Below, piece by piece: positions 9,407 to 15,646 of a stretch of 18,621 nucleotides of DNA. Each line of letters starts with the position of its first letter. The first letter of the stretch is position 1. The notes below the pieces were generated by a model, which saw nothing but the letters and a program-made list of their open reading frames with translations, made no database searches and was not told the origin of the DNA. This DNA comes from SVQP01 sp045587385 (GTDB lineage Bacteria; Bacillota; Clostridia; Oscillospirales; CAG-272). Made by a program: the position numbers and the translations under genes. The stretch is from NCBI GenBank assembly GCA_045587385.1, contig JAZNCE010000114.1, positions 1-18,621 of the forward strand, read 5' to 3'.

Positions 9407-9435
9407 TTGAAAATTTCACAATTTTTTGATATAAT
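9407..9435 (+). promoter_or_regulatory. Near-consensus sigma-A promoter of the HTH operon
   Basis: TTGAAA at 9407-9412 and TATAAT at 9430-9435 are separated by exactly 17 nt. The predicted transcript starts near 9442 and leaves a leader of about 55 nt before the ATG at 9497. It makes 9497-11236 a transcription unit separate from the upstream restriction operon. Confidence 0.85.
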
Positions 9436-9496
9436 ATTATGTAACGCCATACTGGTGTCGCGGAGTTGTGATAAACTGTGGAAGGAGGTGACCAAA

Positions 9497-10129
9497 ATGA
9501 ATACTGCTACCAACCCGAAAACAGGTAAACCGTTAAAGAAAACGAAAAAGGTACTCATCTATGGATTGAGCGAAACAGAAACTGCCCAAGTGCAGGACAA
9601 TCTGCCGAACGCAGATATTGAGGTAATGGATTGCACAGGCTGTTTCACAGACATAATCGCACATGCCTATATTGCAGTGATTATGAATCCGGATACGCTG
9701 GAACTTGATGATATCGAGTATTTCAATGAATTCGCAAACGATGTCGGAGCTTACTCCGAAAAGATTATCTTTTCAAAACCCCATGATATACTGGATCGCT
9801 TGAATCGCAACGTAAGTTACGTGGTTTTTGCTGATGAGTTCGACTTCCAAGACAAAATCAAATATGTGCTGTTAGAAGCAAGTCGTGCAGATAAGAGATC
9901 AAATTCTTACTCCGATACAGTCTCCCAGACCATAAGAGTATTAAGTGAGATAAGAAAGCATCCGTATATATCCACAGCACATCTTGCCGAAATAATCGAG
10001 AGAAACCCGAGAACCGTTCAAAGATATATTACCACCCTTGTATGTGCAGGTGAGTTTATCGAATATGATAAAAAGAAAAAGGGTTGGTTTCTCTATGAGA
10101 ACAAATCAGTATTGTGGGGTGATTATTAA
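9497..10129 (+). CDS. Winged-HTH transcriptional regulator
   Basis: A 210-aa DNA-binding protein, probably the regulator of its own operon. The C-terminal part (about 140-205) is a winged helix: SQTIRVLSEIRKHPYIS, then TAHLAEIIERNPRTVQRYI as helix-turn-helix, then a wing ending in KKGWFLYENK, similar to HTH_11/DeoR-type folds. The N-terminal part (about 18-120) begins KKVLIYGLSE and alternates strands and helices like a receiver or Rossmann domain, but no obvious phosphoacceptor set is visible. I chose ATG 9497 because GGAGGTGA at 9484-9491 is a nearly perfect ribosome binding site; an upstream TTG in frame at 9407 is the -35 box. The stop overlaps the next start (TAATG). Confidence 0.8.
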   Translation: MNTATNPKTGKPLKKTKKVLIYGLSETETAQVQDNLPNADIEVMDCTGCFTDIIAHAYIAVIMNPDTLELDDIEYFNEFANDVGAYSEKIIFSKPHDILDRLNRNVSYVVFADEFDFQDKIKYVLLEASRADKRSNSYSDTVSQTIRVLSEIRKHPYISTAHLAEIIERNPRTVQRYITTLVCAGEFIEYDKKKKGWFLYENKSVLWGDY

Positions 10130-10326
10130 TGAACATCATCCACGTAATATTACTGATAGGCATCTGGATATCAGCAATCGTCAATGGAAACTCCTATCTC
10201 AAGCAAAGAGATGATTTTATAAAATCGGGCGAAAAAGAACAGCCTAAATCCTTGAAAAAAGCTCGCAGCTCATTTATAAGCAGTGCGCTATGTGCAATCA
10301 TCTACACAATAATAAAACTCGCATAA
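10129..10326 (+). CDS. Small two-helix membrane protein
   Basis: A 65-aa protein with two predicted transmembrane helices, about residues 3-20 (IIHVILLIGIWISAIV) and 47-64 (SFISSALCAIIYTIIKLA), joined by a charged, lysine-rich loop. No family is recognised. It overlaps the stop of the HTH gene by one base and ends 10 nt before the nuclease-like gene, so the three form a compact operon. A membrane component beside a nuclease may point to a toxic or abortive mechanism, but this is inference. Confidence 0.7.
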   Translation: MNIIHVILLIGIWISAIVNGNSYLKQRDDFIKSGEKEQPKSLKKARSSFISSALCAIIYTIIKLA

Positions 10327-10336
10327 TGGAGAATAA

Positions 10337-11236
10337 ATGGAAATAGCAAAACTACTTGATTTATCAATCAAACAGGCTGAAACGAACGGAAGCAAGGCTG
10401 ACAAGAGCTACGTTCACAATGGCAGAGAATATAATAATTATTTGGATAATGCTTCATGGCAAGACTTCATCACCGAGATGAAAACCCTGTATTACCCGAT
10501 ATATGAGAATTACAAAAACGGATCGGGCGATGAGCTCGGTATAAAGAAGGTCGGCAAATATCCGCCGAAAATGGCATCCTACGGATCCTCAAGTAGAATG
10601 ATATACTTGCTGTCAAGAGATATCCCGGAATTCTGCTTTGAGAAGAAACTCTTCACCACAATAGGTGGAACGGCTAATATGGATGGGTATCTCAATAATA
10701 ACGGAACAGATTATTATATCGAAGCCAAGTGCCGAGAACCATATTATTCTCATCAATTCACTATCGACAGGAAATACGAACATCTTTATAGATACCTCGA
10801 CAAGCGCGAAGGTCTCGACTTCAAGTGCAGTATTGACATAATCGATACCAAGTGGATGAAGGTACATTTTTCAAACAGTCAGAGAGTTATAGAACACTTC
10901 GACATCAAGCAAATGATATGCCATCTGCTCGGTATTGCTACTGATAAAATAGAAACGCCCACAGAGGAAAAGATACAATTCCTGTATTTACTTTACAACC
11001 CCACAAGGATAACCATCCTCGAAGAACTGCAAAAGAAGAAGTTGCTTGCATTGTATGAGCAAGAAATCGCAGAATGCGATAGCATCCACTTTGCGGAGCT
11101 GTTCGATGCTATCATAGATTATTTGTTAGCCAATACAAACGTGAAAAGATCCTCCGAAGCAACCCCCGAACAACTTAAAAAACGATTCTCATTTAAGAGA
11201 TGTGATCAAACTACGTTCATAGAAACCCTAAAATGA
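10337..11236 (+). CDS. PD-(D/E)XK nuclease-like protein
   Basis: A 299-aa protein with a plausible PD-(D/E)XK active site: E102 in CFEKKL, D116 in GTANMDGYL, then E129 and K131 in YYIEAKCREPY. The EAKCREPY ending resembles the E-K-F-T-E-P run of the PGN_0703 family of putative restriction endonucleases; I offer that family with moderate confidence. The rest is helical and charged with no further domain visible. TGGAG at 10327-10331 precedes the ATG. It is the third gene of the HTH-membrane-nuclease operon and is followed at once by a strong terminator. It could be the effector of a defence system or a restriction enzyme with a methylase encoded elsewhere. Confidence 0.75.
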   Translation: MEIAKLLDLSIKQAETNGSKADKSYVHNGREYNNYLDNASWQDFITEMKTLYYPIYENYKNGSGDELGIKKVGKYPPKMASYGSSSRMIYLLSRDIPEFCFEKKLFTTIGGTANMDGYLNNNGTDYYIEAKCREPYYSHQFTIDRKYEHLYRYLDKREGLDFKCSIDIIDTKWMKVHFSNSQRVIEHFDIKQMICHLLGIATDKIETPTEEKIQFLYLLYNPTRITILEELQKKKLLALYEQEIAECDSIHFAELFDAIIDYLLANTNVKRSSEATPEQLKKRFSFKRCDQTTFIETLK

Positions 11237-11241
11237 TAATC

Positions 11242-11276
11242 GGGGTGTCGCAAAAAGCGGCACCCCATTTTTGTTT
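11242..11276 (+). terminator. Rho-independent terminator of the nuclease operon
   Basis: A 10-bp stem (GGGGTGTCGC at 11242-11251 with GCGGCACCCC at 11257-11266, one G-U pair) with an A-rich loop is followed by ATTTTTGTTT. It lies between convergent genes; on the minus strand the hairpin also exists, with a weaker U-run. Confidence 0.9.
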
Positions 11277-11277
11277 A

Positions 11278-11637
11278 TCAGTCAGAACACTCAAGCAGAT
11301 ACAGAGCATCCTCGTCAGCGAATATCTTCTTCCAAGTGCAACCAAGATGATGACTCAAGATCTTTGCAGAAATACTCAAACCAAAATCGTGACTGCAAGC
11401 ATCTCCATCCTCGGGTGGGAACGCTTCCTTGCGCTCTTCTTGATTAGCCTTGACTGCATGGCATACCTCCTCAATTTCTGCAACAGGCATCGCATAATCA
11501 ACAAATCTAACGCCCCAATAGGTCTGATCGTCAAAATCCATGTGACACTTGATGGTCTTGCCAAGCACCTCCTTGAAGAAAGCCTCAAAGAGCGAGTCCA
11601 GATCCTCCCATACCATCTTAATCGTTCTTACTTCCAT
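11278..11637 (-). CDS. Unknown acidic 119-aa protein
   Basis: I do not recognise this protein. It reads MEVRTIKMVWEDLDSLF at the start, is rich in Asp/Glu, Trp and aromatic residues, and has a central PPEDGDACSHD stretch. There is no signal peptide or membrane helix. The start ATG at 11637 is preceded by AAAGGAAA on the minus strand; an in-frame ATG 13 codons upstream lies in the hairpin between the genes and has no site of its own. It lies downstream of the S24 repressor in the same direction and may be read through from the repressor promoter. An opposite-strand reading frame of similar length begins inside the terminator and has no ribosome binding site, so I prefer this strand. Confidence 0.55.
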   Translation of the reverse strand: MEVRTIKMVWEDLDSLFEAFFKEVLGKTIKCHMDFDDQTYWGVRFVDYAMPVAEIEEVCHAVKANQEERKEAFPPEDGDACSHDFGLSISAKILSHHLGCTWKKIFADEDALYLLECSD

Positions 11638-11668
11638 GACATAATTTCCTTTCAAGTTTTGATATAGC

Positions 11669-11701
11669 AAACGCATCCACCGGAGAACGGCGGATGCGTT
11701 T
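11669..11701. terminator. Hairpin between repressor and 119-aa gene
   Basis: AAACGCATCC (11669-11678) pairs perfectly with GGATGCGTTT (11692-11701), and CCG/CGG continue the stem across one mismatch. On the plus strand it is followed by a T-rich run (TTACTTTTATT); on the minus strand, the direction of the flanking genes, the U-run is weak. It may be a partial terminator that reduces expression of the downstream gene. Confidence 0.55.
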
Positions 11702-11706
11702 TACTT

Positions 11707-12411
11707 TTATTCTTCTACTACCCCAAGCACTCTACCACAGCAATAAACGCTATCAGAAGAACCAAGCTTGATGGGCTTGTATGCTGAGTTGTGAGAAATC
11801 AAGCACTTGTTACCAAGCTCTTTAATATAGGCATCACCATTAACAACGAAGATGCCAATCTCTCCGATTTCAATAGAATCGCACTTCTCCACAAAGACCT
11901 TATCTCCACTATGATAGGTAGGCTCCATACTGTCACCGCTAATCGAAAGCACATAGTCTGCCTGTTCTGCTTCGGGGCATTCTTTAACCCATAGTTCATC
12001 GGGAGTCTGCTCATCAAGGAAGTTACCAGTACCTGCGGATGCAGGATAATTGAAAAAGTCGACTTTGAGTAGTCTTGCCTTTTTCGGTTTGGCAACTCTT
12101 CTATACTCTGCATCGAGCACAGCAGAAACAGCATCCTTGCCGATCTCGTCAATGTCTCTGTATTTATGTAAGATAGCCCACTCATTCAAAGTAGGAGTAT
12201 CAACGTTCATATTAACACCAAGCACTTGGTTGGGTGTAATGTTCAAAACCTCGCATATACGGATTAGAGTTACACAGTCGGGTTTTGCTTTGCCGACCTC
12301 CCACGATGAAACCGCAGCACTCGATTTTGCTCCAATTCGATCAGCTAATTCCTCTTGTTTTAGGTTTTTAGCAAGTCTGGCCTCCTTTATTCTCAAGCCA
12401 ATAGCCTTCAT
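11707..12411 (-). CDS. XRE-family S24 (LexA/CI-like) self-cleaving repressor
   Basis: A 234-aa repressor with two domains. The N-terminal HTH (about 5-60) contains LKQEELADRIGAKSSAAVSSWE and a typical XRE third helix. The C-terminal S24 domain has the cleavage site PASAG (A126-G127), the nucleophile in SGDSMEP (S161) and the general-base lysine in DAYIKEL (K197), so the full RecA-stimulated autocleavage machinery is present. It should repress its own promoter and the divergent polymerase operon and release them on DNA damage. AGGAGG (12420-12425 on the minus strand) lies 8 nt before the ATG. Its partner in other elements is often an ImmA/IrrE protease, and one is encoded at 14424. Confidence 0.93.
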   Translation of the reverse strand: MKAIGLRIKEARLAKNLKQEELADRIGAKSSAAVSSWEVGKAKPDCVTLIRICEVLNITPNQVLGVNMNVDTPTLNEWAILHKYRDIDEIGKDAVSAVLDAEYRRVAKPKKARLLKVDFFNYPASAGTGNFLDEQTPDELWVKECPEAEQADYVLSISGDSMEPTYHSGDKVFVEKCDSIEIGEIGIFVVNGDAYIKELGNKCLISHNSAYKPIKLGSSDSVYCCGRVLGVVEE

Positions 12412-12441
12412 GATATTATCCTCCTAATATAAGGTGATTAC

Positions 12442-12470
12442 ATTATATCACAATAAAAATTGATTGTCAA
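12442..12470 (-). promoter_or_regulatory. Promoter of the S24 repressor
   Basis: On the minus strand TTGACA (12465-12470) and TATAAT (12442-12447) are separated by 17 nt, a perfect sigma-A consensus. The -10 overlaps a short inverted repeat (GTGAT/ATCAC), which could be part of an operator. Confidence 0.9.
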
Positions 12471-12475
12471 GATAA

Positions 12476-12558
12476 AAATCAAATAAAATTTGAATAAACC
12501 TCTTGACATTCAAATCAAAATCGTGTATAATAAGAATCACTCAAAGATAATTTGATTT
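12476..12558. promoter_or_regulatory. Candidate repressor operators (AAATCAAA sites)
   Basis: The octamer AAATCAAA occurs at 12476-12483 and 12512-12519, and inverted (TTTGATTT) at 12551-12558. A perfect inverted repeat ATTTGAAT-N12-ATTCAAAT (12488-12495, 12508-12515) straddles the -35 of the rightward promoter. These sites lie between and across the two divergent promoters, where the S24 repressor would be expected to bind. Confidence 0.55.
12503..12531 (+). promoter_or_regulatory. Promoter of the Y-family polymerase operon
   Basis: TTGACA (12503-12508) and TATAAT (12526-12531) are separated by 17 nt, a perfect consensus. Such a strong promoter makes sense only if tightly repressed, which fits the divergent S24 repressor. 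The leader to the ATG is about 63 nt. Confidence 0.9.
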
Positions 12559-12600
12559 TGTAGCATAGAACGAGTAGAATTCGTAGAAAGCGAGGTACAG

Positions 12601-13842
12601 ATGCCGGAGAGAGCGATATTACACATAGACATGAATAACTTTTACGCATCAGTCGAGTGTATGCTCAACCCGGACTTGAAGCCTTTTCCTATTGCAGTAT
12701 GCGGAAGTCAAGAAGAAAGGCACGGTATCGTACTTGCAAAGAACTACGCAGCCAAATCAAAAGGAGTAAGTACAGGCGAAGCTATATGGCAAGCCAAGCA
12801 GAAATGCCCCAGCCTCGTCATTGTCCCTCCTCATTACGATCAGTACATGAAATTTTCGAAGCTCGCACGAGAGATTTATGGAAGATATACTGACCTTATA
12901 GAACCTTTCGGAATGGATGAGGTGTGGGCAGATGTCACCGGAAGCCAAAGAGCTATGGGTACGCCATTGCATATGGCAGAAGAAATAAAGAAAACCATTA
13001 CATACGAACTCGGCCTTACCGTCTCTATCGGTGTTTCCTTCAACAAAATATTCGCTAAACTCGGATCGGATATGAAGAAACCCGATGCAATCACGGTCAT
13101 AAATAAGGAAACGTTCCGTGAGCAGATATGGAATCTACCTGCCTCGGATATGTTAGGCGTAGGACGAGCTACCGAGAAAAAGCTATCCTCGGTGGGAATA
13201 CGAACCATCGGTCAGATCGCGCAATATCCTTGCGACTACTTTCAAAGAAAGCTTGGTAAGTGCGGAGTAGATCTATGGCGGTTCGCTAATGGTTTGGATG
13301 ATTCCCAAGTCACTGTTAGAGATTATGAAGCTCCCGACAAATCAGTAGGTCACGGAATGACAGCTCTACAAGACTTGGAAGATGATGCAGAGGTGTGGAA
13401 ATTTATCCTTGAACTCTGCCAAGACATAGGACACAGGCTCTATGTCTTTAATAAGAAAGCAACAGGCATCGCAATTGCGGTTAGAGATAATGAGTTATTA
13501 ACAAAGCAATGGCAATGTGGGATCCCCGTTCCCACGCAAAGTCCTTCGACAATTGCCAAAGAAGCATTCTCCCTGTTCCTTCGCAGCTATGACTGGAAAC
13601 GCCCGATACGTTCTCTGACGGTTCGTGCCATCAATCTCACGTCACTTGACACGCCGTGTCAGTTGGATATGTTTTCGGATCCCGAAAAAGTTGCAAGGGC
13701 AGAAGCTCTCGACAAGACAATCGAAGAACTGCGCCACCGCTATGGAAAGAAGATAATCCGCAATGCTTGTCTGTTGGATAATAAAAAAATGTCGGCAGAA
13801 GGTAATCCCAACATCATTATGCCGACAGGTGTACCAATGTAG
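12601..13842 (+). CDS. Y-family DNA polymerase (DinB/UmuC-like)
   Basis: A 413-aa translesion DNA polymerase that copies past damaged bases. Catalytic carboxylates are visible: D10 in LHIDMNNFYASVE and D106-E107 in FGMDEVWADVT, with the SIGVSFNKIFAKLGSDMKKPD block of the palm/thumb. The helix-hairpin-helix region (DMLGVGRATEKKL) and a little-finger domain follow. A canonical sliding-clamp motif QLDMF lies at about 354-358. Length is normal. GAGG at 12591-12594 serves the ATG. It is the first gene downstream of the divergent promoter, closer to mobile-element UvrX/UmuC-like enzymes than to housekeeping DinB because of its repressor linkage. It should be SOS-induced through cleavage of the S24 repressor. 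Confidence 0.93.
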   Translation: MPERAILHIDMNNFYASVECMLNPDLKPFPIAVCGSQEERHGIVLAKNYAAKSKGVSTGEAIWQAKQKCPSLVIVPPHYDQYMKFSKLAREIYGRYTDLIEPFGMDEVWADVTGSQRAMGTPLHMAEEIKKTITYELGLTVSIGVSFNKIFAKLGSDMKKPDAITVINKETFREQIWNLPASDMLGVGRATEKKLSSVGIRTIGQIAQYPCDYFQRKLGKCGVDLWRFANGLDDSQVTVRDYEAPDKSVGHGMTALQDLEDDAEVWKFILELCQDIGHRLYVFNKKATGIAIAVRDNELLTKQWQCGIPVPTQSPSTIAKEAFSLFLRSYDWKRPIRSLTVRAINLTSLDTPCQLDMFSDPEKVARAEALDKTIEELRHRYGKKIIRNACLLDNKKMSAEGNPNIIMPTGVPM

Positions 13843-13850
13843 GAGGTCTT

Positions 13851-14171
13851 ATGGAAAGATTAGACGAAAGAATTGAGCCGGAGCGTTATGTGGCGCTTCC
13901 CGATGAATGGCCCCTGCCGAAGAACCTGTCGCTTCTGCACGTTACCTCGTGCAAGCATTTTCGCAAGGAAGGAATCAGGAAAGGCGGTTACATCGGTATA
14001 GACGAAACGCTCCCCTTTGAAGAAGGAAGCCCATGTGCTTTTATGAGAATGAGGAAAGGTAAACCCGAATTCAGATTGTCAAGAAAGCTGTTGCCCGATT
14101 ATGAGTGCATCGGCAGACTCGTGCTTATCGTGTCCTTTCCAATGTTGGAGGTCAATAATGCAAACAATTAA
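13851..14171 (+). CDS. Small protein with possible degenerate UmuD/S24 fold
   Basis: A 106-aa protein that I cannot assign to a named family. Its middle (about 29-96) reads like the S24/UmuD peptidase fold: LLHVTSCKHF, then GIRKGGYIGID, PFEEGSPCAFMRM, FRLSRKL and YECIGRLVLIVSF, in the order of GDSM, DGD.V.VD, GDIV, KRL and IGRVV.V in LexA/UmuD proteins. The catalytic Ser position is not GDSM and the lysine region reads RLSRK, so it would be inactive if related. AGGAGG precedes the ATG, 9 nt after the polymerase stop. UmuD partners UmuC, so a non-cleaving UmuD-like polymerase subunit is an attractive inference, not a demonstrated one. Confidence 0.6.
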   Translation: MERLDERIEPERYVALPDEWPLPKNLSLLHVTSCKHFRKEGIRKGGYIGIDETLPFEEGSPCAFMRMRKGKPEFRLSRKLLPDYECIGRLVLIVSFPMLEVNNANN

Positions 14172-14427
14172 ATATGTTAAGCAACCTGTCGCTGTTATTG
14201 TTGCCATTGGGCGAGATGGACAGGTTCGCCCTAAAAAATTCCAATGGAAAGATGGTCATACATACCCAATAGATCGTGTATGTAAAGCAGAGCGTGCAGC
14301 TTCCACTAAAGTGGGTGGCTGTGGCATTAGATACACCATAATGGTTGGTGGATTGCCTCGTTTCCTCTACGATGAAGATGGCAAATGGTTCATGGAAGAT
14401 GAGGTAATAATTGAGGACAATGGATGA
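14158..14427 (+). CDS. DUF6504-like small protein
   Basis: An 89-aa protein. I chose ATG 14158 because GGAGG at about 14147-14151 precedes it; it overlaps the previous gene by 14 nt. Residues 20-75 (RPKKFQWKDGHTYPID, then a GGCGIRYT segment, then GKWFMED) look like a small beta-rich fold, similar in pattern to the DUF6504 proteins (P..F.W.G..Y.V) found beside translesion polymerases. The function is unknown. It ends in an ATGA overlap with the ImmA gene, so all four genes from 12601 form one operon. Confidence 0.65.
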   Translation: MQTIKYVKQPVAVIVAIGRDGQVRPKKFQWKDGHTYPIDRVCKAERAASTKVGGCGIRYTIMVGGLPRFLYDEDGKWFMEDEVIIEDNG

Positions 14428-15083
14428 TCATAGGAACAAAGATAGAATTTGAGCATCTTGCTGACTGCATTCTTCGAGATTATCTCGGAAGCGAATACGA
14501 AAGCTACAAACCTTTTGATGTACAAGCCTTCGCCAAGGACTACTTGAAACTTAACATTTCGTATCATGAGTTTAATCCCGAAGACAACATTGAAGGAATG
14601 CGTATAGGAAATCAGATTATATTAGATCAACGATTAAGTGATTCAACAAGGGTTGGTGAGCGAAACTTCACAATTGCTCACGAGTGTGGTCATGATCTGA
14701 TAAATTGGCAGGATCCTAATTATGTTCCCGAACAAGTATTAAATTATCGGATAAGGAGTCAGCATAAAGAGCTGAAAACAGAAAATGATTTTAAAGAATG
14801 GCAAGCCAATGTGGTGGCATCGTGTCTGTTGCTACGTCCCCATCTTGTAGGTTGGGCTCTTTTCACTTTTGCACAGAAAGACAAGCTCACTATATACGGT
14901 GATTACATCATGTACAAAAAAGATAGATTTGCTCTCAAAAATATGGCACACTATCTTGGTGTATCACAAGAATGCCTCCGCTACAGGCTTGATAGACTTG
15001 GTCTATTGGATCACAAACCATATTCCGAATACGATCCAATAATGAACCTATGTTTACATTGGGAGGTGAATGAAGATGAGTAA
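14424..15083 (+). CDS. ImmA/IrrE-family metallopeptidase
   Basis: A 219-aa DUF955 zinc peptidase. The signature FTIAHECGHDL carries H86, E87 and H90, and E125 in FKEWQANVVAS is the expected third zinc ligand. A C-terminal segment (HYLGVSQECLRYRLDRLGL) resembles the helical tail of these proteins. Members such as ImmA of ICEBs1 cleave or inactivate an XRE repressor on the same element to trigger its excision. Here the candidate partner is the S24 repressor at 11707-12411, although that one can also self-cleave. The start overlaps the previous stop (ATGA). Placing the protease in the polymerase operon makes induction self-reinforcing, by inference. Confidence 0.9.
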   Translation: MIIGTKIEFEHLADCILRDYLGSEYESYKPFDVQAFAKDYLKLNISYHEFNPEDNIEGMRIGNQIILDQRLSDSTRVGERNFTIAHECGHDLINWQDPNYVPEQVLNYRIRSQHKELKTENDFKEWQANVVASCLLLRPHLVGWALFTFAQKDKLTIYGDYIMYKKDRFALKNMAHYLGVSQECLRYRLDRLGLLDHKPYSEYDPIMNLCLHWEVNEDE

Positions 15084-15357
15084 AAGAAGAATCGTCATCG
15101 ATCAAGCATACATTGCTCGTGTCAGAAAAGAAGAAGCACCTCTTCAAGCTCGAGCTGCAACATTGGAAAAGAAACGCATTCCATGTAAATTTTGCGGATA
15201 TCCGACCATCATTAAATTTGATGGAATGACAGGACTTTTTCAAGCAAAATGTTCACACTGTAATCTCGAAGGTATATATGACGGAGCAGATTACAGACAT
15301 TATTCATATATAGCGTATCCCGAAGCTATTCCAACATGGACAAGGGATTATGCGTAA
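15076..15357 (+). CDS. Zinc-ribbon protein
   Basis: A 93-aa protein with one clear zinc ribbon: CKFC (C37, C40) and CSHC (C59, C62), flanked by IKFDGMTG and NLEGIYDG. The first 30 residues are basic and helical. It may bind nucleic acid or act as an accessory adaptor; nothing more specific can be said. ATG 15076 is preferred over ATG 15070 because GGGAGGTGA (15061-15069) abuts the latter and is correctly spaced for the former. It overlaps the ImmA gene by 8 nt and is the last gene of the operon. Confidence 0.75.
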   Translation: MSKRRIVIDQAYIARVRKEEAPLQARAATLEKKRIPCKFCGYPTIIKFDGMTGLFQAKCSHCNLEGIYDGADYRHYSYIAYPEAIPTWTRDYA

Positions 15358-15379
15358 CTTTAATTAAATAACAACACAA

Positions 15380-15436
15380 ATGTTGTGCTGTGGAGTCGCT
15401 GAAAGTTGTTTCTCCCAAGAGCCGCATGAAGTCTAA
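15380..15436 (+). CDS. Putative 18-aa leader peptide
   Basis: An 18-codon ORF, MLCCGVAESCFSQEPHEV, sits at the start of a region of alternative RNA hairpins. Three of its codons are Cys, two of them adjacent. Its 3' end is also one arm of the terminator stem (15419-15430), as in classic leader-peptide attenuators. No Shine-Dalgarno site is visible upstream, which weakens the call. Confidence 0.4.
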   Translation: MLCCGVAESCFSQEPHEV

Positions 15437-15496
15437 ATCCTATATACCCGTATAGGATAGACGTTCTGTGGCTTTTGGCAACTTTCATGCGGCTCC
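15400..15496 (+). promoter_or_regulatory. Attenuator-like RNA with mutually exclusive hairpins
   Basis: Two perfect pairings compete: TGAAAGTTG (15400-15408) with CAACTTTCA (15479-15487), and GAGCCGCATGAA (15419-15430) with TTCATGCGGCTC (15484-15495), overlapping at 15484-15487. The second is followed by a pyrimidine/U-rich tract (CTTTTCTTTTT) and acts like a terminator. Between them ATCCTATA (15437-15444) pairs with TATAGGAT (15451-15458), extended by GTCT/AGAC and by AGCCGCA (15420-15426) with TGTGGCT (15467-15473), a ready antiterminator. Confidence 0.65.
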
Positions 15497-15506
15497 TTTT
15501 CTTTTT

Positions 15507-15539
15507 CCTTTCTGCTTCTCCCGGCAGAAAGGATTTTTT
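15507..15539 (+). terminator. Rho-independent terminator in the sigma-gene leader
   Basis: CCTTTCTGC (15507-15515) pairs perfectly with GCAGAAAGG (15524-15532), followed by ATTTTTT. It lies just after the attenuator-like structure and 107 nt before the next ATG, so readthrough or a promoter downstream of it is needed to express the sigma-like gene. Confidence 0.88.
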
Positions 15540-15571
15540 ATGCCTTGGGAAACCTACATTGCTAAATACCC

Positions 15572-15643
15572 GTAATTCCACGTTTGCTCAATCACCCAAA
15601 ACTGCACCGCAGTAAGCAAAGAAAAGCAAACGAAAGGAATTAC
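15572..15643 (+). promoter_or_regulatory. Hairpin covering the ribosome binding site of the sigma-like gene
   Basis: GTAATTCC (15572-15579) pairs with GGAATTAC (15636-15643) and CGTTTGCT (15581-15588) with AGCAAACG (15625-15632), separated only by small bulges. The loop holds a further hairpin CTGC-ACC-GCAG (15602-15612). The 3' arm contains the AAAGGAA ribosome binding site, so the fold would block translation. Confidence 0.7.
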
Positions 15644-15646
15644 AAA

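Noticed and set aside
11233..11667. 144-aa plus-strand ORF opposite the acidic 119-aa gene
   Set aside because: Its start lies at the nuclease stop codon and it reads through the terminator hairpin; it has no ribosome binding site and an unlikely composition. The minus-strand gene is better supported.
15360..15488. 42-aa minus-strand ORF with AAAAGGAG just upstream of its ATG, opposite the attenuator-like leader
   Set aside because: Its sequence is constrained by the inverted repeats, the spacing to the site is short, and the U-rich terminators support a plus-strand function. I keep a small doubt.
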